Assembly: GCA_964591705.1 (NCBI GenBank)
Contig: CAZQCX010000009.1
Location: forward strand, 1 to 55,686
Direction: 5' to 3'
DNA from: UBA11855 sp964591705
Lineage (GTDB): Archaea > Thermoproteota > Bathyarchaeia > Bathyarchaeales > Bathycorpusculaceae
Length of the DNA stretch: 55,686 nt
The position numbers and the translations under genes were made by a program. This document shows positions 16,971 through 25,492 of the stretch, in pieces. A model generated the notes under the pieces. The model made no database searches. It was not told where the DNA came from and saw nothing but the letters and a program-made list of their open reading frames with translations. The first letter of the stretch is position 1; every line of letters begins with the position of its first letter.

Positions 16971-19517
16971 ATGCAGACTTTGAGAAGCAAAACAAAGCTG
17001 GTACTAACGTCAATTCTGGTCATGGCGATGGCGCTAAATGCACTGACAGTGATGCCTGCTAATGCACAATTTACGAATATGCAGGAAGGCGGCTCAATGG
17101 CACTACCACCCGGCGTAACCCCTGATCTGTCTCTCAATACCCTTCCGTACCTTAGCTTCAGACCTAATCCCGTAGGCCTCGGTCAAACCGTTATGGTCAA
17201 TTTGTGGATTCAACCGCCACTTCATGTAAGCCGGTACTTCAAAGACTTCACAGTGACGATCACGACTCCAGACGGAACCAAGATCGTTAGAAAAGTAGAC
17301 TCTTACCGTGCGGACTCTACAGCATGGTTTGAATTCGTTCCTGACAAGGTTGGCACTTGGAAACTGAAGTTTGACTTCATCGGAGCATACTTCCCACCTG
17401 GGAACTACACGGTTACTCCTGGCGCTTGGATCGGAGGTCAAGTGGTCAACTTTCCGCAATCGGTATATTACAAGCCCAGCTCCACCGAAGAATACCCGCT
17501 GATCGTGCAGCAAGACCCTGTGCTATTTTGGCCCTCGTCTCCGCTACCAACCGACTACTGGACACGACCGGTCTCTCCGGAGCATAGAGAATGGTGGTCA
17601 ATTTTGGGAAGCTTCCCATCTACTGGCGTGGTAGGAAAAGGCTCTGACTGGCCTGCTAAAACTAATCAGTACATGAGCAACTACGGCTTCATTCCATATG
17701 TCCAAGCGCCAAACAGTGCCCACATAGTTTGGAAGCGGCAAGACAACATAGGCGGGCTAATCGGAGGGCTCATGGGGCCACTTTCATGGACTGCTGGCGG
17801 CGTCAATCCAACGATCGTCTACGCCGGAAGAGCTTACGACACAATTACAAAGCCAATTACGACATGGGTCAATGGCAGCGTTCGAACAGTTCCAACAAGT
17901 GTTTGGCGGAGTTACGACCTTCGCACTGGACGAGTCTACTGGGAAATAACGGATGTTCCCGCACCCACAATGGTTGGGTACGAATTTGGTTTCTCCGAAG
18001 TTCCAGGCGCTGACCCCCAGTTTGGGAGGAACGTGTATCTCATTGCAATAAGCGGTGGCAGACTGATAAAATATGCCCCAATGACGGGTGCTGTGGCTCA
18101 GAACGTATCGATTTCTCCCTTTACGGCTGGCACCTTCTACGCTAATTTCGACTTGCCTTACTTCTTGACCGTGCAAGACCTTGGCGCTGCTTTGCCAGCT
18201 GCTGAGAGGTACCGTTTGATTAACTGGACTGTAACTGGCGATGTGGGGTCTATGCTGAGTCTGGTCAACATTGGCTTGCGCGTGAAGAACAACATTACAT
18301 GGCCGTTCAGTTCTTTGCCGACCACAGTAGACTATCAGGCTGGTGTTGCCGTTTCCACTTACGCGATAAGTCACCCTGCCTCAGGCTCGGGAGTGGCGAT
18401 AGAGCAAGGTTTGCAAGCGGCAGACATCTATACGGGGCGGCTGCTTTGGAATAAGACATCAGGAACTGGTTTCGGCACTTTTCCCGCTTCCGTCGCTGAC
18501 CAGGGCAAATTTGCTGCACGTTTCAACGATGGGCATTGGCATTGCTGGGATTTGCGAACAGGAGAAAAGCTATGGAAAAGCGAGATGACGAGTTTTCCGT
18601 GGGGAACGTTCGGGTGCTATGGTGTGCAATCCTACGGGGGCATGATAATCTCAAACCAATATGATGGCGTCGCAGCTTTCAACTGGACCAACGGGAAACA
18701 GGTGTGGTTCTACGAATACACGGCGCAATACCCTTACGAGACACCTTATCAAGACAGCTATCCATTCTTCACCGGCGTTGGTCGCGTTGTTGATGGAAAG
18801 CTTTACACGCACAATACCGAGCACACAGCTAGTCAACCTATAACGAGAGGATGGCGGCTCCACTGCATCAACATTACCACGGGGAAAGGCATATGGAACA
18901 TAACAGGTTCCATGACGGCAGGAGCGGTAGCTGATGGTTACCTCACAGCTAGCAATGCGTATGACGGATACCTGTACGTTTTCGGCAAAGGCACGAGTGC
19001 AACAACGGTTACAGCTCCAAAGACTGCGGTAACCCTTGGAAAGAGTGTTGTCATTGAAGGCACAGTTCTAGATATGTCTCCTGCGCAAGAAGGCACCGCC
19101 TGTGTTTCCGAAGCGAGCATGAGCCAGTGGATGGAATACCTGCATATGCAAAAGCCTTTTCCGAGTAACTTCAAAGGCGTTGAAGTGGCGCTGGACGTTT
19201 TCGATGCAAATGGAAACTATCGAAACATAGGTAAGGCAACAACAGATGCTAGAGGCGTGTTCAGCTTTGTTTGGGAACCCGATATTCCTGGCGAATACAA
19301 GATTATTGCAACGTTCGCTGGATCAGACTCCTACGGTAGCTCGTATGCCAGTACAGGCATGTATGTTGAAGAAGCTCCTCCTGCTCCGGCTGAGCCTGAG
19401 CCTACACCTCTATCTGTGGCTGATGCATATTTTGTTCCTGCTGTTGTTGGCATAGTTGCTGTGCTTGTGGTCATTGTCATCCTGCTCGTATTGTTGCTAT
19501 TCAAGAAACGGTCATAA
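16971..19517 (+). CDS. Secreted PQQ-propeller-like surface protein with C-terminal anchor
   Basis: An 848-residue exported protein. Residues 1-33 form a signal peptide ending in ANA. An N-terminal immunoglobulin-like domain follows (about 45-160). Then come PQQ-dehydrogenase-like beta-propeller blades carrying the recurring G(R/K)xxW pattern (TGRVYWEI, TGRLLWNK, TGEKLWKS, NGKQVWFYEY, TGKGIWNI). After the propeller comes a second Ig-like domain (about 680-800) and a Pro-rich spacer leading into a C-terminal transmembrane helix with a KKRS tail. The protein is thus displayed outside the cell. No quinone or metal ligand can be assigned, so a binding or scaffolding role is likelier than dehydrogenase activity. 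It has a paralogue at 20767. Confidence 0.85.
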   Translation: MQTLRSKTKLVLTSILVMAMALNALTVMPANAQFTNMQEGGSMALPPGVTPDLSLNTLPYLSFRPNPVGLGQTVMVNLWIQPPLHVSRYFKDFTVTITTPDGTKIVRKVDSYRADSTAWFEFVPDKVGTWKLKFDFIGAYFPPGNYTVTPGAWIGGQVVNFPQSVYYKPSSTEEYPLIVQQDPVLFWPSSPLPTDYWTRPVSPEHREWWSILGSFPSTGVVGKGSDWPAKTNQYMSNYGFIPYVQAPNSAHIVWKRQDNIGGLIGGLMGPLSWTAGGVNPTIVYAGRAYDTITKPITTWVNGSVRTVPTSVWRSYDLRTGRVYWEITDVPAPTMVGYEFGFSEVPGADPQFGRNVYLIAISGGRLIKYAPMTGAVAQNVSISPFTAGTFYANFDLPYFLTVQDLGAALPAAERYRLINWTVTGDVGSMLSLVNIGLRVKNNITWPFSSLPTTVDYQAGVAVSTYAISHPASGSGVAIEQGLQAADIYTGRLLWNKTSGTGFGTFPASVADQGKFAARFNDGHWHCWDLRTGEKLWKSEMTSFPWGTFGCYGVQSYGGMIISNQYDGVAAFNWTNGKQVWFYEYTAQYPYETPYQDSYPFFTGVGRVVDGKLYTHNTEHTASQPITRGWRLHCINITTGKGIWNITGSMTAGAVADGYLTASNAYDGYLYVFGKGTSATTVTAPKTAVTLGKSVVIEGTVLDMSPAQEGTACVSEASMSQWMEYLHMQKPFPSNFKGVEVALDVFDANGNYRNIGKATTDARGVFSFVWEPDIPGEYKIIATFAGSDSYGSSYASTGMYVEEAPPAPAEPEPTPLSVADAYFVPAVVGIVAVLVVIVILLVLLLFKKRS

Positions 19518-19543
19518 GTCAGCTGGCAAATCAAACTATTCCC

Positions 19544-19551
19544 TTTTTTTT
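19544..19551 (+). terminator. Oligo-T terminator after first surface protein
   Basis: A run of eight T follows the stop codon by 26 bases. Archaeal RNA polymerase terminates on such runs without a hairpin. Confidence 0.5.
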
Positions 19552-19797
19552 ATTCCTGCACAATAGAGCGCAGTGAATGAGCAAGTAGGGGTAATTGCGT
19601 TTGGGTGACTGTTTTCCGCTTGTGGAGGGCGTTCCATTTCTTCTCTCGGTTTGTGCCGTCCCGAGCCAATGTGAACCCTTAGTCTGGGCGCAATGTCACG
19701 TTTCGTGAGTGGTCCTGCAGTGTCGCAGTTTCAAATGGAGTTCGCCCATCTTTTTGTGTTATGTAGTTTTGTGTATTCCAAAGCAATGGCGTATGGT

Positions 19798-20622
19798 TCA
19801 GCTCTTCTTTCTTAAGGCTTTCATAGTCTTGTAGCCGATTGGTTTTGCTGTTTTCCATTGTGTTTCAAAGTGGTCTTTGCACATTTTGAGGAAGCTGGGA
19901 TGGTTTGTCCATATCATGGGGGACTTGCCGAGCGGCATTGTTGGGCAGGAGTTGAAGGCAGCTGTTTCGTCGTCGAATACTGCGGCATTGACTTCCAGCG
20001 GCTTGCTGCTGATTCTGATTTGGAAGTTGGGTTTTGTAAAAAGAACGTTCAGGGTCTCCGGCAATTGGGTTGGGGGTTCTGTTTTCTCGAGTATTATGCG
20101 GTATTGTACTCCTCTTTCGAGGGCTTGCTCGTAGTGTTCGTGAATTTCTCCAGCGATTTGGGTCCATCTTTGGTAGGGTGCGATTATGTATATGCTGTGT
20201 CGTGCTTTGCCGTGTTCTTTTCTTATGAGCTGCATTAGGCTTTTCGTGCCGTTGATAATGAGGATTCTGTGCTTTTCGTTTTGGGGTTGCGGGTCTGTGT
20301 CTTTTATGTTTTGTATGAGTTCTTCTGTTTCTTGTACTGCTTGCTTATATTCTTCCAATTTTTGGTTCAGCAGAATTGTTGTGACCTGGGTGACTGCTAC
20401 GGCTTGGTACTGGCGCGGGGCTGCTATTTCGGTGGTGATTAGGCCTTTTTCTTGAAGTTCATTGAGGACGCGGTAGGCATCTGGTCTGGTTATCCCTGCG
20501 TTTTTGGAGATTGTTTCTGCTGTTGTCTTTCCCATTTTTGAGAGCGCGAGGTAGATTTTTGCCTGGGTTGCGGTTAGTCCAAGATTGATGAGTATTTTTG
20601 TGCTTCTATCAGCGTCTTCCAT
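19798..20622 (-). CDS. TrmB-family transcriptional regulator
   Basis: A 274-residue regulator. Residues 8-75 form the TrmB winged-helix (AKIYLALSKMGKTTAETISK, then RVLNELQEKGLI). A short coiled-coil dimerisation helix (about 88-112) follows, then a ligand/effector domain with the phospholipase-D-like fold usual for this family (LIINGTKSLMQLIRKEH, HSIYIIAPYQRW). TrmB proteins classically sense sugars, but many archaeal members sense other metabolites. It sits between two paralogous surface-protein genes and is divergent from the second. Both have matching inverted repeats at their transcription starts, so I infer it controls both. Confidence 0.87.
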   Translation of the reverse strand: MEDADRSTKILINLGLTATQAKIYLALSKMGKTTAETISKNAGITRPDAYRVLNELQEKGLITTEIAAPRQYQAVAVTQVTTILLNQKLEEYKQAVQETEELIQNIKDTDPQPQNEKHRILIINGTKSLMQLIRKEHGKARHSIYIIAPYQRWTQIAGEIHEHYEQALERGVQYRIILEKTEPPTQLPETLNVLFTKPNFQIRISSKPLEVNAAVFDDETAAFNSCPTMPLGKSPMIWTNHPSFLKMCKDHFETQWKTAKPIGYKTMKALRKKS

Positions 20623-20698
20623 ACTGTTTGCCTGACTGTATTGTGGGGTAGGGCTTCTCTTAAGTTTTGCCTGTAAGTGGGCTGTGCTCTTACAAGAG

Positions 20699-20747
20699 CT
20701 TATATTGCTTGCCTGCGGAGTACCATACCATGCACAGGAATGTGCAT
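20699..20747 (+). promoter_or_regulatory. TATA box and leader inverted repeat, second surface protein
   Basis: CTTATATT (20699-20706) is identical to the TATA box of the first paralogue. ATGCACA-GGAA-TGTGCAT (20730-20747), a perfect 7-bp inverted repeat, occupies the predicted transcription start. The shared core is TGCAC then GTGYA. It is a candidate operator for the adjacent TrmB protein. Confidence 0.55.
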
Positions 20748-20766
20748 TATACTTTGAGGAGAAAAG

Positions 20767-23277
20767 ATGATGTCGAATAGGAAAACAGCTGCAGCGATTG
20801 CTATGCTTCTAGCGTTGACTTTCACGATTTCCATCATTGCCTTGCCCACAGCAAATGCGCAAACAACCTTCAGGACGAAAAAAACCTATGCCGTCGTTGG
20901 CGCCATGCCGAATCCAGTCGGCGTTGGACAAAGTGTGTTGATTTGGATTGGCATCACAGACTACTTGGCACTCTATCATCACGGTTGGGATGGTCTAACA
21001 GTGACTGTTACAAGGCCTGACAACACTACTCAGACGCTTGGTCCTTTCAGAACAGATTCGACAGGGTCAACTGGTACCGAATACACTCCCAACATGGTCG
21101 GAACTTACTATCTGCAGACCCATTTCCCTGCGCAATGGTATAACTGGACTACGGCTCCCGCTTTCTCAACAAACGTGTTCGGTAGCATTTGGTATGAAGC
21201 CAGCAGCAGCGAAAAGTACCCGCTGATAGTGCAGCAGGAACAAGTGAAGCCGTATCCGGGGTCGCCACTTCCATCTGAATATTGGACTCGCCCGATAGAC
21301 GCACAACACAGAGAATGGTCAAAGATTTCAGCGAATTGGGTGACAACTCCTCCCAACTGGTACGCTCCTTACAATGACGATGCACCAGAGACCCCTCACA
21401 TATTGTGGGCGAAGCCTTATGGTCATATGGGAGGTCTTGCGGGAGGAGAGCGTGGTGACAACGCTTTCGAATGTGGAGATGCATATGAAGGGTTCTTTTC
21501 GGCTTCAGTGATTCTCGGCGGAAACCTGTACTACAACCGGTACAAGCCTGATGGCGCAACTCGCGTTGAACAGGAAGTTGTTGCTGTAAATCTCCACACT
21601 GGAGAAGAGCTTTGGCGCAGAACTCTGCTCAACAATAGCCGGCTGGCCTTTGGTCAAGCTTTCTATTGGGATTCTTGGAATTATCACGGTGTCTTTCCCT
21701 ACTTGTGGGTAACTTCTACAATGGGTACTGGTGCTGCTGCTTACACAGTCTGGAGCGCATTCGACGCCCAAACTGGACGCTGGCTGTATAACATAACGAA
21801 TGTGCCTTCAGGCACTACTGTATACGGTCCAAAAGGCGAAATCTACATCTATACAATTAACTCAGCAGCTGGCTGGATGACTTTGTGGAACTCGAGCAGA
21901 ACAGTTCAGCCGCAGACTACAAACACCCAAGCCGATGGTAGCTGGATCAGAGCCAACACAGGCACCGTGTTCAACGCGACGCGAGGATATGACTGGAATA
22001 GGACGATACCTCGAGGTTTGCCGGGAACAGTTCGCCATGCCTTCTTCGAGAATCGAATAGTCGGTTCTGACGCCGCAGGTTGGATGACTATGGGTGATTT
22101 GCCAGTTGCAATATGGTGCATCAGCGTGAAACCGGGCCAAGAAGGACAGCTACTGTACAATAAGACGTGGCAACCACCGCGCGGAGATCTAACTGTGACT
22201 TGGGGTTCTGCGGACATAGAAAGCGGCATTTTTACTATACGTGCAAAAGACACTCGGAAATGGTGGGGCTTCAGTCTTGACACAGGAGAACCCGTCTGGG
22301 GTCCAACAGAGGCTCAAGACCAGTTAGGCGTTTTTGGCATGAGCAGTCTCATCGCTTATGGCAAATTCTTCTCGTGGGGCTACGGCGGAACATTGTACTG
22401 CTATGATGTCAAAACAGGCAAACTTCTATGGATATATGACGCAAAAGATCCCTATAATGAAATCCTTTGGGCCAACAACTGGGCTATGCGGATACTGTTT
22501 GTTACTGATGGGAAAATCTACATGGGTCATGATGAGCACTCTCCTGTTGATCCTAAACCTAGAGGTGCACCGACTTTCTGTATAGATATAGAAACGGGTA
22601 AGGTGGTCTGGCGGATAGATGGTGCTTTCCGTCAAACTAGCTGGGGCGGGCGAGCAATCATCGGAGACAGTATAATAGCAACGATGAACAGCTATGACCA
22701 GCGTATTTATGCCATTGGCAAGGGTCCAAGCGCTACAACAGTTTCAGCGCCAAACACAGGTGTTCAGTTAGGTGCATCAGTGGTAATAAGCGGAATGGTG
22801 ACTGATATTTCGCCAGGAACAAATGACCTTGCTTTGAAAATGCGTTTCCCGAATGGTGTTCCTGCTGTTGCTGACGAATACATGGGCGAGTGGATGAAAT
22901 ACGTTTACATGCAGTTTGAGCGTCCCAAGAACGTTCAGGGTGTGCCTGTCACGATTGATGTGCTGGACGCGAACGGTAACTACCGTAACATAGGGACGGC
23001 GGTTAGTGATGCTGATGGCTTTTTCAGTTTTGCGTGGACTCCTGACATTGAGGGTAAGTATACGGTTGTTGCGGGCTTTGCTGGTTCGAAGTCTTATTAT
23101 CCGTCGCGTGCGTTGGCTGCTTTCATGGTTGATCCTGCTCCGCCTGCGCCTGCCCAACCTGAGCCTGCACCGCCAAACATGACTGACACCTACGTCGTTT
23201 ATGCTGCCATCGCTATTATAGCTGCAATCGCAATCTTTGGCGTGCTGACCTTGTTAGCAGTTAGGAAGAGGTCATAG
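20767..23277 (+). CDS. Secreted PQQ-propeller-like surface protein, paralogue
   Basis: An 836-residue paralogue of the 16971 gene with the same layout: signal peptide (1-32, ending ANA), N-terminal Ig-like domain, a YPLIVQQ linker followed by SEYWTRPIDAQHREW, a PQQ-like beta-propeller with repeated TGxxLW motifs (TGEELWRR, TGRWLYNI, TGEPVWGP, TGKLLWIY), a C-terminal Ig-like domain, a Pro-rich spacer, one transmembrane helix and a KRS tail. Blade sequences have diverged more than the flanking Ig-like domains, which could reflect different ligands. ATG 20767 (or the next ATG, 20770) follows GAGGAG. Located at the cell surface; biochemical function unknown. Confidence 0.85.
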   Translation: MMSNRKTAAAIAMLLALTFTISIIALPTANAQTTFRTKKTYAVVGAMPNPVGVGQSVLIWIGITDYLALYHHGWDGLTVTVTRPDNTTQTLGPFRTDSTGSTGTEYTPNMVGTYYLQTHFPAQWYNWTTAPAFSTNVFGSIWYEASSSEKYPLIVQQEQVKPYPGSPLPSEYWTRPIDAQHREWSKISANWVTTPPNWYAPYNDDAPETPHILWAKPYGHMGGLAGGERGDNAFECGDAYEGFFSASVILGGNLYYNRYKPDGATRVEQEVVAVNLHTGEELWRRTLLNNSRLAFGQAFYWDSWNYHGVFPYLWVTSTMGTGAAAYTVWSAFDAQTGRWLYNITNVPSGTTVYGPKGEIYIYTINSAAGWMTLWNSSRTVQPQTTNTQADGSWIRANTGTVFNATRGYDWNRTIPRGLPGTVRHAFFENRIVGSDAAGWMTMGDLPVAIWCISVKPGQEGQLLYNKTWQPPRGDLTVTWGSADIESGIFTIRAKDTRKWWGFSLDTGEPVWGPTEAQDQLGVFGMSSLIAYGKFFSWGYGGTLYCYDVKTGKLLWIYDAKDPYNEILWANNWAMRILFVTDGKIYMGHDEHSPVDPKPRGAPTFCIDIETGKVVWRIDGAFRQTSWGGRAIIGDSIIATMNSYDQRIYAIGKGPSATTVSAPNTGVQLGASVVISGMVTDISPGTNDLALKMRFPNGVPAVADEYMGEWMKYVYMQFERPKNVQGVPVTIDVLDANGNYRNIGTAVSDADGFFSFAWTPDIEGKYTVVAGFAGSKSYYPSRALAAFMVDPAPPAPAQPEPAPPNMTDTYVVYAAIAIIAAIAIFGVLTLLAVRKRS

Positions 23278-23309
23278 AGTAGTGAGTCGCTGAGCGGCAT
23301 CCTTTCCCC

Positions 23310-23315
23310 TTTTTT
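23310..23315 (+). terminator. Oligo-T stretch after second surface protein
   Basis: CCCC followed by six T lies 33 bases after the stop codon and is a plausible archaeal terminator. Confidence 0.35.
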
Positions 23316-23431
23316 GTCTTTCCACTTTTCGTGTACGTAACGAAACTTGTTTTTCTGATTAGTTCTGATTAGAAGAGGCTTTAGCAAATAGGAGCCGAAC
23401 CATTCGCATGTTTGTCCCCATGACGTAACAC

Positions 23432-24013
23432 GTGACTTGGCATGGGGCAAACACGATTCCGCTTGTTTTCACTTTAGCCCCGCTCTCTATGGGTCATGTT
23501 GACAGTTTCGACAAGGCCCTCAAATGGGAGGGCAAAACAGACTCTTCACCAGCATGGGGTTACTCCGTGAAGGGGAAGCGGTGGCGTGTGGAAGAGGAAC
23601 GGCAGCTAAGAGATCTTCGTGCGGATGGCAAACTAGGGCTGAGATTGCTGCAAGGATGAAAAAGAGCGACGGCGCAATAAAACAGAGGCTGACACGCCTC
23701 GGACTGAAGCTGATTGTAGTTACCGACGAAAAATCAGGGGCCGCTTCTTCTTCCGAGCTGATTCTGCCTGAAGACGCGCCAAGCGTAGAGGAGGCGCTCC
23801 TGAAGGTCGCAGCTGCCATGAAAGCCATAGAAACGCCTGGACTGAGCAAGACGGAGATCCTGCGACTTCGATGTCTCGTTCAAACAAGCGGGATCTAATC
23901 AAAGAAGGTTTGCCGAGTATGTGAACTACAGGAAGATCGAGCGAGAACTGACGGAGTTGAAGGATAAGTATCCAGAGCTCGCCAATAGAGTCAAAGGCGC
24001 AGCGAGCAAATAG
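23432..24013 (+). pseudogene. Broken HTH protein next to tRNA-Arg
   Basis: A small helix-turn-helix protein can be read across two frame breaks. Frame one (from GTG 23432, or ATG 23489) carries RWRVEEERQLRDLRADGK. Near 23630 one base appears missing, and the next frame continues TRAEIAARMKKSDGAIKQRL and on to KTEILRLR. Near 23880-23900 the frame changes back and gives RRFAEYVNYRKIERELTELK and the natural end GAASK. The N-terminal part resembles SANT/GcrA-like HTH proteins of mobile elements. The adjacency to a tRNA gene fits a relic of an integrated element. The first break is in an A-run, so sequence error is possible. Confidence 0.6.
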
Positions 24014-24036
24014 GCTGTTCTGAAGACTAAAAACTT

Positions 24037-24044
24037 CTTATTTA
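24037..24044 (+). promoter_or_regulatory. TATA-like box of tRNA-Arg
   Basis: CTTATTTA lies 33 bases upstream of the 5' end of the tRNA gene. Confidence 0.35.
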
Positions 24045-24076
24045 GGAAGTCAGTACTGACTCGTAGTCAATGAACA

Positions 24077-24208
24077 GGGCTCGTCGTCTAGTACTATGGT
24101 GAAGTCTGAGATCTTTACAGGTGTCACAGGATCTTCGCCATGCTGACGGATTATGACACCGGCCTGCGGAGCCGGAGGTCCTGGGTTCAAATCCCAGCGG
24201 GCCCGCCA
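24077..24208 (+). tRNA. tRNA-Arg (anticodon GCG) with an intron in the D-loop
   Basis: The acceptor stem pairs GGGCTCG (24077-24083) with CGGGCCC (24198-24204); G24205 is the discriminator and CCA is encoded. The T arm is CTGGG-TTCAAAT-CCCAG (24181-24197). The anticodon arm is CCGGC-CTGCGGA-GCCGG (24159-24175), giving anticodon GCG. The 5' D-stem bases GTC (24086-24088) pair with GAC at 24155-24157, so the extra 50 or so bases fall inside the D-loop. They form a 9-bp hairpin, ATGGTGAAG with CTTCGCCAT (24096-24104/24133-24141). Removing about 24096-24147 leaves a 77-nt tRNA. The exact splice sites and a bulge-helix-bulge could not be fixed by eye. Confidence 0.85.
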
Positions 24209-24371
24209 CTTCAGTGGCGCATTCAACTTGGTTTATAGTTGTTGTCGCCGGTTGAATCAGCGTTTGCAGCGATTGCTGAGATTACTAGTTAGTGGTTTTT
24301 CGCTCCCGAAAATACTAATGATCTGGAAAACTTTTTTATCTTACTTTGCTGAACTACTTTATGGTGAGAAT

Positions 24372-24602
24372 TTGACGCAGTGCGTAACAGTTTCCACGAA
24401 AATTCCCAAACAACTCAAGGAAAAAATTCAGCGCTTCAAGATTAAACCGTCTAAAATCCTGCGAGAAGCCCTTGAAGACGAAGTAAAGAGAAGAGAAGTT
24501 GAGGAGCTAAAACAAGAAATAAACAAGCTAAAGCCTATACTTGAGAAAGTAAGCATAGAAGACATAGTGAAAAGCATAAGAGAAGACAGGGGCAGTCGAT
24601 GA
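24372..24602 (+). CDS. VapB-like antitoxin
   Basis: A 76-residue protein, basic at the N-terminus and helical at the C-terminus: TVSTKIPKQLKEKIQRFKI resembles a ribbon-helix-helix strand and helix, and the rest is a toxin-wrapping helix ending RGSR. The start is TTG 24372 with GGTGAG three bases upstream and a T-rich promoter at 24331-24343. The longer frame from 24153 starts inside the tRNA and is not credible; an ATG at 24318 is an alternative. It overlaps the PIN toxin as ATGA, the usual antitoxin-toxin coupling. The antitoxin should neutralise the neighbouring RNase and repress the operon. Confidence 0.7.
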   Translation: MTQCVTVSTKIPKQLKEKIQRFKIKPSKILREALEDEVKRREVEELKQEINKLKPILEKVSIEDIVKSIREDRGSR

Positions 24603-24994
24603 AGTACCTCTTCGATTCCTCAGCCATATTCAGAGCTATCAAAGAAAACAACATCGGCGTCTTAAACGGAAACTGTACATTAGAATTAGCACGGTACGAA
24701 CTGGGGAACATCGTCTGGAAAGATTACGCCCTGCAAGCAAAGATTTCGGAGCAAGACTTGAAAATGATGATGAAAGCAATCAAGCGTACTCTAGCCATAA
24801 TGGTTACACTAGGAATAGAAGGCAGCGAAGAAGAAATATTGGAGACTGCGGTGAAACTGGAAATCACATTTTATGATGCCTCATATGCTTATTTCGCCAA
24901 GGTAAAAGAGCTACAGCTGGTAACCGAGGATTCACGCTTAATCAAGAAAGTGGCGCCTGCAATGAAAGTTTCAGCACTAGACGGCATCAAATAA
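24599..24994 (+). CDS. PIN-domain ribonuclease toxin (VapC-like)
   Basis: A 131-residue PIN protein. Acidic metal ligands expected of the fold are present: Asp6 (YLFDSSAIF), Glu29 (CTLELARYELGN), and Asp93 and Asp106 near the C-terminus (FYDASYAYFAK, TEDSRLI). Such toxins cleave tRNA or rRNA when released from their antitoxin. It is translationally coupled to the small upstream gene. Its location beside a tRNA gene and a broken HTH gene fits an accessory island. The RNA target is unknown. Confidence 0.82.
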   Translation: MKYLFDSSAIFRAIKENNIGVLNGNCTLELARYELGNIVWKDYALQAKISEQDLKMMMKAIKRTLAIMVTLGIEGSEEEILETAVKLEITFYDASYAYFAKVKELQLVTEDSRLIKKVAPAMKVSALDGIK

Positions 24995-25492
24995 CAAAAC
25001 AACAGAAAAACGCTCTGGCAACTTTCTCACAGTCACCAAACTGCCCCTGAACCCAAAATTCTAGGTATTATGGTCTTATGGCACAAGCCCATAGGCATTT
25101 GGCAAACGGCGAGAAGTAAAGCAAGACCCCCAAAATCCTAAGAGGTCTAGTCAGCTTCTTTTTTTGGTCCGCCCAAGCATCCATCGCAAAACTGGCAAGC
25201 GCCAATGCCAACCGCGTCTATCTGCCGCGTTCTCACAAAATTCTTTCTACTCAATCAATTGTCTGTAGACTCTTTTCGGCTTTTTGATGAAATAGGCTAA
25301 AGATAAACAGCTAAGAAGAATCCAAAAATGAAAAAGGATAGACAAAAGCAGGGCAAATTCGCCTCCAGAGTAGCGTATTCCAGCAGCCTGCCACTTCATT
25401 ATTTGAGTCTTCTGAGGACCATGAACATAAGCGAAAAGAGTGGAAAGCCAGCAGCGATTATGCCTTATATTTGAGTGTTCGTAATCTACTAT
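24995..25492. other. Non-coding gap downstream of VapBC
   Basis: About 500 bases without a credible gene. A run of seven T at 25159-25165 may terminate the toxin-antitoxin transcript. TATA box CTTATATT at 25465-25472 serves the next gene. Confidence 0.4.

Noticed and set aside
24153..24371. N-terminal extension of the antitoxin frame from ATG 24153
   Set aside because: It starts inside the tRNA-Arg gene; the true start is TTG 24372.
25425..25480. Minus-strand hydrophobic peptide that looks like the end of a membrane anchor
   Set aside because: Only about 20 codons, no gene upstream on that strand, and it overlaps the promoter of the haem protein.
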